Below the pieces are notes generated by a model, which did not search any database, was not told where the DNA came from, and saw only the letters and a list, made by a program, of their open reading frames with translations. DNA of 64,000 nt. It comes from Thraustochytrium sp. TN22. Taxonomy: Eukaryota > Sar > Bigyra > Thraustochytrida > Thraustochytriidae. Location of the stretch: positions 38,200 to 102,199 of the forward strand of contig JABLUY010000131.1 in the NCBI GenBank assembly GCA_013306675.1. The letters run 5' to 3'. A program made the position numbers and the translations under genes. Shown in pieces: positions 39,320 to 48,869 of this stretch; positions within the stretch are counted from its first letter, which is position 1; every line of letters begins with the position of its first letter.

Positions 39320-42196
39320 CTAAGCGGTGTCGTCGTTGGCGAACTTGGAGCGCGACTTCCAAGAGCGTGTATGCTTGGCGGCGCCAACCAGGGAGTGAGC
39401 GCGCTCATGCTCCTCCTTGGCGGACTTGAGCTTCTTGACGGCCTCATCGACGTCCTCGTAGGTGGCCTGCTGCTCCTCCTCGGTGGGGAGGTAGACCCGG
39501 ACCTTGTTGATGTGGGTCTTCTGCTTGGCCGAGCGGCCCTTGCCACCGCCGTCGATGATGCGTTCAACATACTTGAGCTCAATGCCGTAGCAATCGTCGA
39601 GCGGCTCGGTGAGCAAAGTGGGCGTGACGGATTTGAGCTCGACCTCCTTGACGAGCTTGATGAGGGCCGGCTGCGGGCGCGAGCCGGAGCGGTGCATGGA
39701 GCCGGAGCGATGGCCGGTGGAGCGGTGATGGCCGGTCCCGCCGGTGGCCTTGCGCAGGCTAATGCCCACGTGGCGGCGGAGAGACATGGCGCGCGAAGTG
39801 CCGTTCTTACCGCCAGTCTTTTTGAGCGAGCCGAAGCGCGTGGTGGCGGGCGGGCGGCCGAAGAGGATGAGGTCAGTGAAGAGGTACATGATGTAGAACT
39901 TGGGCTCGCCGGTGTAGGGCGCCTCGTGCATGAGGACGTTGACCTTGGTGATGAATTTGCGCGAGGGCACGATGAGCCAGTCCACATGACCCTCGCCGCC
40001 CAGCTCGTGGTAGACGTCCATGAGCGTCTCGTGGTCCTCCTGCTCGCCGACAATCTCGTTGACCTTGTTGGCGACCTCGGCAACGATGCCGGCGGTGCGC
40101 TCGAGCTCGGCGATGTGGCTCTGGAGCTGAGGGCGCTCGAGCGCGCGCACATGGCGCAGCAGCTCGTTGAAGAGCAGCGGGTAGCGGCAGACACGCTGCA
40201 CCGGGGTGATGAGGAGCGAGTTGAGCGAGGTGCCGGCGCGCTTCTCGCGCTCGGTGAGCACCTCGTTAATCTCCGTGTTCTCGTTGCGCAGCATGAGCAG
40301 GTGGTCGATGGCCTGCGGGTACATGTGGCAGTAGAGCGAGTAAAGCTTGACGAAAGGCATGACGCGCTGGAAGGCGGGCGAGTAGACGGCGGCCACATCC
40401 GTGACGGTGGCCACCTGCTTGTTGTCGGCGAACTTGAGGAGCTCGCGGTCGATGTGCGCGAGCAGCTCCGAGTTAATCTTGACGAGCGTCTCGACGTTGA
40501 TGAAGATGATGCGCATGTCCTCGGGGCTGATGAGCGGCTCGGCCGTGTCCGAGGTGCGGTTGCACTGCGAGCGCAGCTTGTTGTGCTCGCAGATGCGCGA
40601 GCCGGCCTGCTCGCGGCACTTGAGGCGCGTGGTCTTGCGGCGCAGCGGCATGATGAACTCGCGCACCAGCAGGCGCAGGTCCTGCACGTAGGTGCGCTCG
40701 GTGACCCAAATCTCCTCCAGCACGCGGCACGCCTGCTGGTACGGCTCGTCCGCGTCGCCCGACTTCATGGCCTCAAAGACCTCATGGATCTTGGTCTGCG
40801 TCTCCTTCACCTCGGACGTCTTGCCGGCGCGGTACAGCTTCTCCACCTCCTTGAGCGAGACCAGGCGGTCGGGGCTGTCCGGGACTTCGGCGGCGTGAGC
40901 GCGCTGCGCGCGCTTGGCGGCCCAGGCGCGCTTGCGGTTGGCCGCCTTGGCGGCCGGGCCCTCGAGCGAGAGCCGCTTGACGGCGCCCTTGACGGCATCC
41001 TTGAGCTTGTCCTTGCCGCCGCCCGAGGACGAGGAGTCGTCGTCCTGGTGAATGACGGCGCGCCCCGCGAAGCGCTCGAACTTGATCACCAGCGGCCGCG
41101 GATGCGCCTTGATGAGCTCCACCACGTCCTGCCACGGCATGTCGAGGCCGACGGGCGTCTCGGCCACCTCCACGACGCGGTCGCCGATGCACACGCCGGC
41201 CTCGTCCGAGAAGGAGCCCTCTGCCACCTTGCCCACGATGACGCCCACGTTGGGGCCTGAGCTGAGCCGGAAGCCCATCATGCCTTCGCCGAACTCGACC
41301 AGGTACTCCACGCTGCCGTCCGGCGTGGCGGGCGTCTCCAGCTTGAGCTTGTAGCGCGACTCCAGGTCCGACAGCGAGAGCCCGCCAATGGACTCAGAGC
41401 CGTCTTGGCCGTCCGAAGTCACCGACCCTTTGCGGCTCAGCGTGCCGCTGCGCGCCTTGAGGGTGCCGTTGCGCCGCAGCGTCTGCTTGCGCGTCGCCCA
41501 GCTGCGCGTGCGGCCGCCGTCCTCACTCCCCTCGCCGCCCGTCCTGGAGCTCACCGCCGAGTCGCGCCCGCTCGTGCCCGAGATCACGGACCCGACCTCT
41601 GACATGGACCCAAGCGAGACGCGCCGCAGGTCCGACTCGATCAGCTCGTCGATCCACACCGTCATGTCCGAGCAGACCTCCTGCGCCAGCTCCGCCGTGT
41701 CGAACCAAAGCTCCAGCTTCTCCACGCGCGTCAGCACGCGCATCGTGCCGGTCTTCTTCATCTCGCGCTCGCGCGTCACAAAGGTTACCTGCAGCGCGTG
41801 ATCGTTGCGCGACGCGCGCACCGAGCACCGGTGCAGGTCCAGCCACTTGGCCAGGTGGTACTTGTTCTTGTACCGCTTCAGCGTCTGCCGCTTGCCGGCG
41901 TCCTCGGTCTCCAGCATCGACCCGATGGCCTCCGGGGACTGGTTCGGATTCGCCGGCAGCGCCAGCAGAATCAGGTCCTGGAACATGTACGCGCGCATCG
42001 CCACCTCGCCCGCGCTCGAGAACGGCGCGCGCTTCACGCCCACCACCTCCGTGCGCACGAACTTGCGGTACGGCGTCACCAGCCCGTCCATCTGCTCCTC
42101 GAACTCGGTGTCCACGCCGCCGCCCACCTCCTCGAACACGTTCATGGCCATCTCCAGCAGCTCCAGCTCATTCTCCATCGTCTCCAGGCCCGCCAT
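39320..42196 (-). CDS. RhoGEF with PH-like, PDZ, DH and PH domains
   Basis: 958 residues, intronless. Residues about 40-195 look like an N-terminal PH-like domain (RAYMFQDLILLALP ... LELWFDTAELAQEVCSDMT). Residues about 300-375 are a PDZ domain (GFRLSSGPNVGVIVGKV, IGDRVVEVAETPVG, PLVIKFERF). The DH domain spans about 510-715: VLEEIWVTERTYVQDLRLLV (CR1), INSELLAHIDREL, and SLLITPVQRVCRYPLLFNELL (CR3, with the PVQR..RYPLLL signature). A C-terminal PH domain (about 735-910) includes FYIMYLFTDLILFGRP and is interrupted by a Ser/His/Arg-rich insert. DH-PH units exchange nucleotide on Rho-family GTPases, and PDZ would target the enzyme to a membrane or cortex complex. A CxxR..CEHNKLRSQC insert inside the DH domain is unusual. 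Confidence 0.85.
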   Translation of the reverse strand: MAGLETMENELELLEMAMNVFEEVGGGVDTEFEEQMDGLVTPYRKFVRTEVVGVKRAPFSSAGEVAMRAYMFQDLILLALPANPNQSPEAIGSMLETEDAGKRQTLKRYKNKYHLAKWLDLHRCSVRASRNDHALQVTFVTREREMKKTGTMRVLTRVEKLELWFDTAELAQEVCSDMTVWIDELIESDLRRVSLGSMSEVGSVISGTSGRDSAVSSRTGGEGSEDGGRTRSWATRKQTLRRNGTLKARSGTLSRKGSVTSDGQDGSESIGGLSLSDLESRYKLKLETPATPDGSVEYLVEFGEGMMGFRLSSGPNVGVIVGKVAEGSFSDEAGVCIGDRVVEVAETPVGLDMPWQDVVELIKAHPRPLVIKFERFAGRAVIHQDDDSSSSGGGKDKLKDAVKGAVKRLSLEGPAAKAANRKRAWAAKRAQRAHAAEVPDSPDRLVSLKEVEKLYRAGKTSEVKETQTKIHEVFEAMKSGDADEPYQQACRVLEEIWVTERTYVQDLRLLVREFIMPLRRKTTRLKCREQAGSRICEHNKLRSQCNRTSDTAEPLISPEDMRIIFINVETLVKINSELLAHIDRELLKFADNKQVATVTDVAAVYSPAFQRVMPFVKLYSLYCHMYPQAIDHLLMLRNENTEINEVLTEREKRAGTSLNSLLITPVQRVCRYPLLFNELLRHVRALERPQLQSHIAELERTAGIVAEVANKVNEIVGEQEDHETLMDVYHELGGEGHVDWLIVPSRKFITKVNVLMHEAPYTGEPKFYIMYLFTDLILFGRPPATTRFGSLKKTGGKNGTSRAMSLRRHVGISLRKATGGTGHHRSTGHRSGSMHRSGSRPQPALIKLVKEVELKSVTPTLLTEPLDDCYGIELKYVERIIDGGGKGRSAKQKTHINKVRVYLPTEEEQQATYEDVDEAVKKLKSAKEEHERAHSLVGAAKHTRSWKSRSKFANDDTA

Positions 42197-43402
42197 CTTG
42201 CCGCCGCGCCTGCGCGCCCGCCGCCTGCCGCCCCGCGCGCGCCGCCGAGGTACGTGCCGCCGCGCCCAGCACCGACCTCAGCGCCAACACGCCCGCCGCA
42301 CACAGGCACGCAAGCAGGCAAGCAGGCAGGCAGGCAGGCAGGCAGGCCCGCCACCCCCGCTCGCGCGCTCGCGCGCGCCGCGCGCCGGGCCGAGGCCGCC
42401 GCGCCGCCGCGCCGCGCCGCGCCGCGCCGCCGCCGCCGCCGCCGCCGCCGGCCGCCCGCGCCCGCGCCGCCGCGCCCGACCTCGCTCGGCGAGCGGAGTT
42501 GGAATGCGGGAATGCAGACAACCATCTGAAGCGGGCGCTCGATTCGCTTTCGAATCGCGCTGCTTTCCTCCCCGCTTCGAGTAAAGCCCAGCTCGGCCGG
42601 CGAGCGCCGGCCGCCGCGCGGGCGGCGGCGCGCGCGGCGCGGCGGCGCGGCGGGCGGCGGCGCAGCCGGCAGCGGCAGCGGCGGCGGCGGCGGCGCGGCG
42701 GCGGCCGCGGCGCGCGGCGGCGGCGCGGCGGCGGCGCGGCGCCGCGAGCGGAGGCGCCGAAGGAGGGCGGCGGGAAGGCCGCCGGGGGTCCCCCGCCCGC
42801 CGCGGCGAGGGCGCGCATGCGCACGCGCGCGGCGCGCGCGTGGCGGAGGACTCGCGGGGCGCCCCCCGGCGCGACGCGCGGGAGGCGGGGGGAGCGGGGG
42901 CAGGGGTTGCGCCGAGGGGGCAGCGGGGGGGCGAGGCAGGTAGGCGTCGCGAGGGTGTGCGGCGGAAGAGGTGTGCGATGACCCGCGCCGCAGGGAGAGA
43001 GGCAGGAGGGGAAGAGAGGTACCGGCGCGTGCCGGGGGCAAGGGGCGAGAAGTGAGGGCCGAATCGGGCCGGCGGTATCGGCGGGTTCTTGAATGGGCGT
43101 CAAGCAGGGGCAGGAGCAGCGGGAGCAGCACAACTTGAGAAGGAGCTGCAAAACGCTGCAAAACTGCCAGGAGGGTTTTCGTTTGCGTTTCCACTTAGAG
43201 CAGCTAGGCGACGCTGGCCCGTGAGCGTGTTTCGCAGCACCCTGGGCCTCGCAGTCCCTCGCAGGAAGGAAGGTCAACTTGAAGGCGCCTTGTCTTGTTT
43301 GCACAGCGTCATCATCGATCAAATCTCGGGTCACTGCACGGTCAGCGTGTTGCTAAGAGACTAGCCTTACGTTAGGGCGGCAGAAATCACAGTCACAGTC
43401 AG
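42197..43402. other. Intergenic region upstream of the RhoGEF gene with a sharp GC-skew switch
   Basis: 1.2 kb. 42197-42480 is C-rich on the plus strand (G-rich on the RhoGEF strand), including a (GCAG)n run at 42311-42347 and GCC runs. From about 42590 to 43060 the plus strand is instead strongly G-rich. 43060-43400 is of ordinary composition. No coding frame with recognisable domains is seen on either strand. Confidence 0.55.
42311..42347. repeat. (GCAG)n tetranucleotide microsatellite
   Basis: Roughly nine AGGC/GCAG units, slightly impure at the left end, about 115 bp upstream of the RhoGEF ATG. Confidence 0.9.
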
Positions 43403-43750
43403 TCAAAGCTTGGTGACAACGGGCAGCTCGTCGGCCGCCGGCATGTTTTCCGGCTTGAAGGCGTGCAGCGGCATCTTGTCCGTGTCCCTGCGCATAATCG
43501 TCATCGTCAGTCAGCTTTTCCTAGTCATCCCCCCGTGGTAAATAAACCAACCGTGGTAAATCCCACCCAACAGTAAGAAGTACTGGTGCACGTACCACTT
43601 GCAGCGGCGCGCAATGTCGCGCTCGAAGGCATTGGCGCGCTCCATGGTGTCACAGTGAAGCCGGTAGCCCCACGACATCCAGACGGCGCCAATACCGGTG
43701 GCCGCGGCCAGCGTCGCGCCCGCCACGGCCTGGTTGCTCAGGCGGGGCAT
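43403..43750 (-). CDS. Small single-span membrane protein, two exons
   Basis: Exons (minus) 43596-43750 and 43403-43487 join to 79 residues. The intron is 108 bp, with donor GTACGT, acceptor GCGCAG and a CTGAC box about 28 bp before the acceptor; the phase is kept in a Trp codon (TG|G). The sequence has one hydrophobic helix at about residues 8-30 (AVAGATLAAATGIGAVWMSW), then an amphipathic charged helix (TMERANAFERDIARRCKW) and a short tail DTDKMPLHAFKPENM. The family is not recognised. Size and layout recall small inner mitochondrial membrane subunits or assembly factors; that is inference. If the intron is retained, a different tail (beginning YVHQYFLLLGGIYHG) also gives exactly 79 residues. 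Confidence 0.6.
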
Positions 43751-44435
43751 CGGGCCGCACCGCGCGACGCCGCGCCGCGCCTCCACGCAGCAGGCTCGCT
43801 CGCACGCACGCACGCACGCACGCACGCCGCTGACCTTGCTGGTTTGCCGTCGCTCGCGGAGGCGGCGATGATGCTCCGAGCCCAATCTCCCGCGCCGCCT
43901 ACCGGCACAGCGATCGCGGGCGCCGCCTCGCGGACGCGCCGCGCCGCCGCCGCCGCCTCCGCCGCCGCCGCCGCCGCCGCCGCCTGGCAGCCGCGCGCGT
44001 GGGCTCAGCTCGCGCGCAGCACCGACTTCGAGTTGAGCTCTGCGCGGCGCAGTCCAAGGCCTTGGGCTCGATGACATTTCTTGCAGCGCGCCTCCGCGCA
44101 GCCGCGCCTGCCTGCGCAATCGGAGCGACGCGCGCGCTCGCAGGCGCGGCGCCGCCCCGGCACGCGCGACGAGCGGCGAGCGGCCGCCACGGCCGTGACA
44201 GATCTAGCCTCGGGCAGCCGCGCCAGCCGGCCCGGCCCGGGGCGCGAGCACGGCCTGGCGCACCACATCGCATCGCAGTGAAGGGCGCAGCCGCGCGCTG
44301 GCACGCTGGAACCGTAACGCTCTCTTGGCGAGGATGAGGACTCGGACCCGCGCTACAGCAGCGCGGGCCGCGTTCAAATTGGCGGCGGGCGCGAGGTAGG
44401 CGCTCGCGCAGCAGAGCCCCGGCGGGGCGGGCGCC
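43751..44435. other. Divergent intergenic region between small membrane protein (-) and TTLL (+)
   Basis: 685 bp. It has GCAC units (43802-43826) and a GCC run (43928-43984), which is GGC on the minus gene's strand. The plus strand becomes G-rich just before the TTLL ATG. No gene is supported. Confidence 0.55.
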
Positions 44436-47400
44436 ATGCAGGGCCGGCGGAGGTCTGTCTTTGCCGTGGCGGGCGGCCTGTTGGCACAGCAGGGCCAAAG
44501 TACGCCCAGGGCGCACGTGGCGCAGCGCCGGCAGCAGCAGGAAGAGGAGGAGAAACAGCAGCAGCACCTGCAGGTGCCCTCGCGCGACGAGGAGAGCGTG
44601 CCAGCACCGCGAGAGGAGCTCGTGAGCGCACAGAATGTATTAGCGCCGGCGTCCGTGCCGTCATCGTCCGCGCCGTCATCGTCCGTGCCGTCATCGTCCG
44701 CGTCGACATCCTCTGTGCCGACGTCGTCCGTGCCGACGTCGTTCGTGCCGTCATCGTCCGTGCCGTCGTCGTCCGCGCCGTCGTCGTCCGTGCCATCGTC
44801 GTTGGTGCCATCGCCGTCCGTGCCGTCGTCGGCCGCGCCATCGCCGGACTGGTCCTCCTTTCCGCTGTTTCCGCTCGAGGATCTCGCTCTCTTGAATCGA
44901 GAAGAGCTGCGACGGACCGACGCCGCACTCTGCGAGCTTATTCAGTCATTGCAGGACTCCAGCGACCCAACGGAGGCGGGCCTAGCTGGGTACGCAGCCC
45001 GCGAGCGGCGCGAGGTCAGCCGCCACCTCAATCAGATGGAGGCCACTGAGCGCATCCGCCATCTGCTCGAGGCCGGCGCTGTGCCTGCAATCGGTGAGTT
45101 GCAGGTTGTTACAGAGGAGGTCCGAGGTGGCTCGTCCGAACGAATGCCGCAGGCTGCTGGCCAAGAATCGTCAAGGCCGGGCACTACAGTTCAAGAAGAA
45201 ATCCCAAAGAGCGCACGCGGCTTCAGAACGACTACCAAGCATGCCAGCTGCGAAGCCGTTCCGGTCGACGCGCGAATGGAGCACGTGTCCAATGCGCGAA
45301 TTGAGAACGTGGTCGACGCACAAGAGCAGAATGTGATTGACGCGCGAGTCGAAGACGGGCCGAGCGCTGTTGCGAGCTCGCGCGAGTCAAATTTCCTCAA
45401 GGCCAAGCGCATGACGCAGGCTGCGCGACGAGCCAATGTGGCCAACGCCAAGACCTTCGTCGTCTACTCGGAGTCTTCAAGGCGCCAAAAACGCCTCCAG
45501 CAGGAGGAGCAGCGAGCACGGATGCTCGCACGCAAGCGCGCCAAGGCCAAGCGCAAGCGCCGCGAGGAAAAGCGCGAGTACTTGGAGAACTTGCGCAAGA
45601 ACCGCGAGCGCCTCAAGGAGCGCGAGGAGTCGCGCGCACGTTGGGAGCAGGAGCGTCTGGACCGAATCGCCCGGGCTGAGCAGCTCGCCAAGGAGGTAAG
45701 TGGGAACCTTGAAGCGCGCTCGCAATGTCGATTGCTAATGTCTTGTCTTGCATAGATGCGTAGCCGCCGTCGCACGACGCCACGAGGTGCACCCGCTCCG
45801 CATGCAGACAGTACGGAGACCAGTACGCGCGCGCGTCAGCCTGGGAATCGTGGAGAACAAGTAGACCCGGACGAGGAGGAGGAGGACGAGGACGTCGTCG
45901 CCCTGGAAGAGGCTCTTGAAGAGGAGCGCGCGGCGAACGAACAGGACCCCCAAGATTGCCAACGTGTCCTTGCGAGTCTCGACCACGTCTTTCAAGAGGA
46001 TGAAAATGAAGACGAAGAGGAGGATGAAGACGAGGACGACCGTGAGGACGAGAATGTCTCACAGGCGGTAGAAGACCAGCACGTAGACGCCCCGGAGCAG
46101 CAGGAAGCGCATAGAAATGGAGGGCGGCAGCAGAAGCAGAAGCAGGAAGCAGTGCAGCAGCACCGAATTGTACAGCACCAGCAACAAAGAGAGAAACAAG
46201 GAGAGCAACCAGAAGAGCAGCAAGGTGTCAACCCTCGCATGCAAAGGCAGCCCGTCTCGCCCGCGTCTTCGGAGAGCGAAGCTTTGCTCGCGCCCGTGGC
46301 CAGCGACGCGCACCTCGAGCCTATTTCGCCAGTGTCCGCCATTGAGCCTAGCCCGTCGCCGTCTCCGGAAGAAATGCCTGCGCTCAACCTCCTTTCTGGT
46401 CGTGCTGCTGCTGCTGCTGCTGCTGCTGCGGATGGTGATGCTGATTTCACGGCCGCTGCCACGACCGCAGCCGAATCGAAGGCCGAAGCTCCTGAGGAAT
46501 CGCCAAGGACGCACACCGCTCGCTCCCGGCCGTCGCGCGAGTCCACCGCTCGCTCGACGCTCTCACAGAAGAATGGGCTTCTGCAGCAGCTCAAGGCCGA
46601 CATGGTCAAGGTCAAGCAGGACATGGACATCGACCTGTCGGCCTTTTCGCGTGGCCTGGATCTGGACGAAAGTGGCTCGAGCGGGCGCCAGAGTGAATCA
46701 AGCGGGCGCTCGAGCGGCCGCCACACGAGCGGCCGCCACACGAGCGGCCGCCACACGAGCGGCCGCCACACGAGCGACCACCACACAAGCAGACGTCAAG
46801 GAGAGCTCTCGAGCGATGCTCCCACGGAGCACAACGAGGATGAGGAAAAGTGCAAAGCGCACGAGGATTTGACGCCCGCGTCTCCCCAACCAGCCGGAAA
46901 GCAGATGCTCACGCCAGAGACAACACAAAGACCCAAGAGAGTCTCCGCGCTGGCGGCAAGCGCGTCCCAGGCCTCACTCGCCGAGAGCACGGTCTCAGCG
47001 ACCAGTTCAAGGACGGCGACGACCGCGGCGGTGTGTGTCGCGACGCAGCGGGTGCTGGAGGGCCTGGGAGGCTTTCACGTAGACTATAGCGAGCATTATG
47101 CGTCGTTCGCGGAGATCTTCACAGCGTGCGCGATGTGGGACGCACGCAAGGCCAACAAGGCCAAGGCCTTGGAAGCCGCCCTGGAAGAGACCATGGCCAC
47201 CTTCAAGGAAGCCAACAAGGCCCTAGCGCTGGAGCTATGCGAGGGCGACGCTACCGCGTGGCTGGACGCGGGCGCGCAGCGGTTCTTTCGCGTGGTGTCC
47301 AAGTCACGGCACGAGGTCTTCAACATTGTGCGGGAGGCGGCGCTGAACCTTGACACCTTGGGCGTGGAGGAGACGCTGGTGGAGGCGAAGCTGCGCGAGT

Positions 47401-48842
47401 CGGGCGCGCCGCAGACGCTGGCGCAGCGCGCCGGCGCTGCGGCGCGGACGCCCATGGTGCCCCTGCCGAACTGGGCCGGCATGGTGTGGAACCTGCTATG
47501 GACGTGGAGCAAGCCCAAGGTGGACCGCAACCTGCTGTTGCGGTGGCAGCGTGTCAACCACTTCCGCACGGCGCGCAATTTGACACGCAAAGACATGCTC
47601 AAGTCGGAGCTGCAAAAGTACCGCAGCATGAGCAAGTTCCTCTCGCACGAGTTCGACCTGCTACCCGAGACCTTCATCCTGCCCAAGGAGTATCTGCAGT
47701 TTGTGGACGCCTTCGCCAAATACGGCGAACTGCAGCCGGATGGGAACTTCTGGATCATGAAGCCTGTGGGCCTCTCTCGTGGGCGCGGCATCTCGCTCGT
47801 CTCGGACATTGGCGACGTGTGCTACGGCCAGAGCGTCATCATCCAGCGCTACGTACACAATCCGATGCTGCTGGATGGCTACAAGTTTGACCTGCGCATC
47901 TATGTGCTTGTGACCTCCTTCAACCCTCTCGAGGCATGGATCTACGATGAAGGCTTTGTGCGCGTGTGCACGCACAAGTACTCGTCGGCGGCGCTGGACC
48001 TCAAGAATCTCTTCATTCACCTCACGAACTCGTCCATCCAGAAGCTCGGGCCCAACGGCGCCGGTACGCGCGCCACGGCCGAGTCCATCTCGCGGCACCA
48101 GGCCGAGATCGACGAGGCCGGCGGCACCAAGCTCAGCCTGTCCTACCTGTGGCGCCGCCTGCGCGCCCAGGGCCACGACGTGGAAGCCATCCAGAGGTCC
48201 ATCCACCTGCTCATCCTCAAAAGCCTGGTTTGCTGCGACGGCAGCATGGAGCACGAGCCCAACAGCTTCGAGCTGCTGGGCTACGACGTGCTCATCGACG
48301 AGAACTTGCGGCCCTGGCTCATCGAGGTCAACGCCAGTCCGTCTCTCGCCCAAGAAAACCAGCTCGACACCAAGATCAAGCGTCGGCTCGTGGCCGACAC
48401 CCTGCGCCTCGTCAATCCGCTTGCCTTCGATCGCGCGGTTCTGCTTGAGGTCCTGCAGCGCCGCCACGAGGACCTGCAGCGCAACCGTCTACGGCCCTTC
48501 CAGCAAACGGCCGCGTCGCGCGGCTCCGAGCGCCAGCGCCTGGATCGCGAGCTCACCGCCATTCTGCACGGCCGCCGCCCGCGCAAGCGCGGCGAGCCTC
48601 CAGCCGACCCGGGCGGCTTCCGCCTCCTCGCGCCGGGTACCGCGGTGCACGAGGATGTCAAGCGCATCATGCGACAGGAGCGTGCGTCGGCCGGGCCCGG
48701 GCCACGACGCGGCCCGTCCACCGCAGCGTCCGGCTCCTCCTCCTTTCCCACCACCTCGTCCGCTGCGCTCTCTTCCACGCCCACAGCCACCGCGGGCCGC
48801 GGACTCGAGTTTCTCGCGCAGGGCTGCAATGTCGTCCTGTAA
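44436..48842 (+). CDS. Tubulin tyrosine ligase-like (TTLL) polyglutamylase/glycylase, two exons
   Basis: Exons 44436-45695 and 45756-48842 join in phase 0 to 1,448 residues. The 60-bp intron has donor GTAAGT, acceptor CATAG and a CTAAT box. The TTL catalytic domain lies at about residues 880-1300: WTWSKPKVDRNLLLRWQRVN, NHFRTARNLTRKDML, FWIMKPVGLSRGRGISL (ATP loop), VIIQRYVHNPMLLDGYKFDL, DLRIYVLVTSFNPLEAW, HLTNSSIQK and LIEVNASPSL, all with conserved residues intact. The KPV-LSRGRG variant is closest to TTLL2/TTLL9-type enzymes. The ~870-residue N-terminal part is low-complexity: 15-bp-period S-V-P-S-S repeats, a Lys/Arg/Glu coiled coil, acidic and Gln-rich stretches, and GRHTS repeats. Such enzymes add glutamate chains to axonemal and cytoplasmic tubulin. 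The stop lies only 27 bp from the stop of the convergent SAM gene. Confidence 0.88.
44649..44840 (+). repeat. Coding minisatellite with 15-bp period (SVPSS-type units) in TTLL
   Basis: Roughly twelve degenerate units of the TCCGTGCCGTCATCG type encode S-[VA]-P-[ST]-S repeats. The substitutions are mostly silent or conservative, and the frame is kept throughout. Confidence 0.85.
46711..46785 (+). repeat. Coding 15-bp tandem repeat (GRHTS units) in TTLL
   Basis: Four identical CGAGCGGCCGCCACA units start at 46711, 46726, 46741 and 46756. A fifth unit (CGAGCGACCACCACA) differs at two positions. The encoded repeat is Ser-Gly-Arg-His-Thr. Confidence 0.95.
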
Positions 48843-48869
48843 ATGAACATTGGAATGTGTGTTGATCAA

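Noticed and set aside
39371-41260. 629-codon plus-strand open frame opposite the RhoGEF gene
   Set aside because: Antisense shadow; DH, PDZ and PH motifs are on the minus strand.
42168-43334. 388-codon and 350-codon minus-strand frames upstream of the RhoGEF start
   Set aside because: Pro/Arg/Ala low-complexity translation of GC-rich leader DNA.
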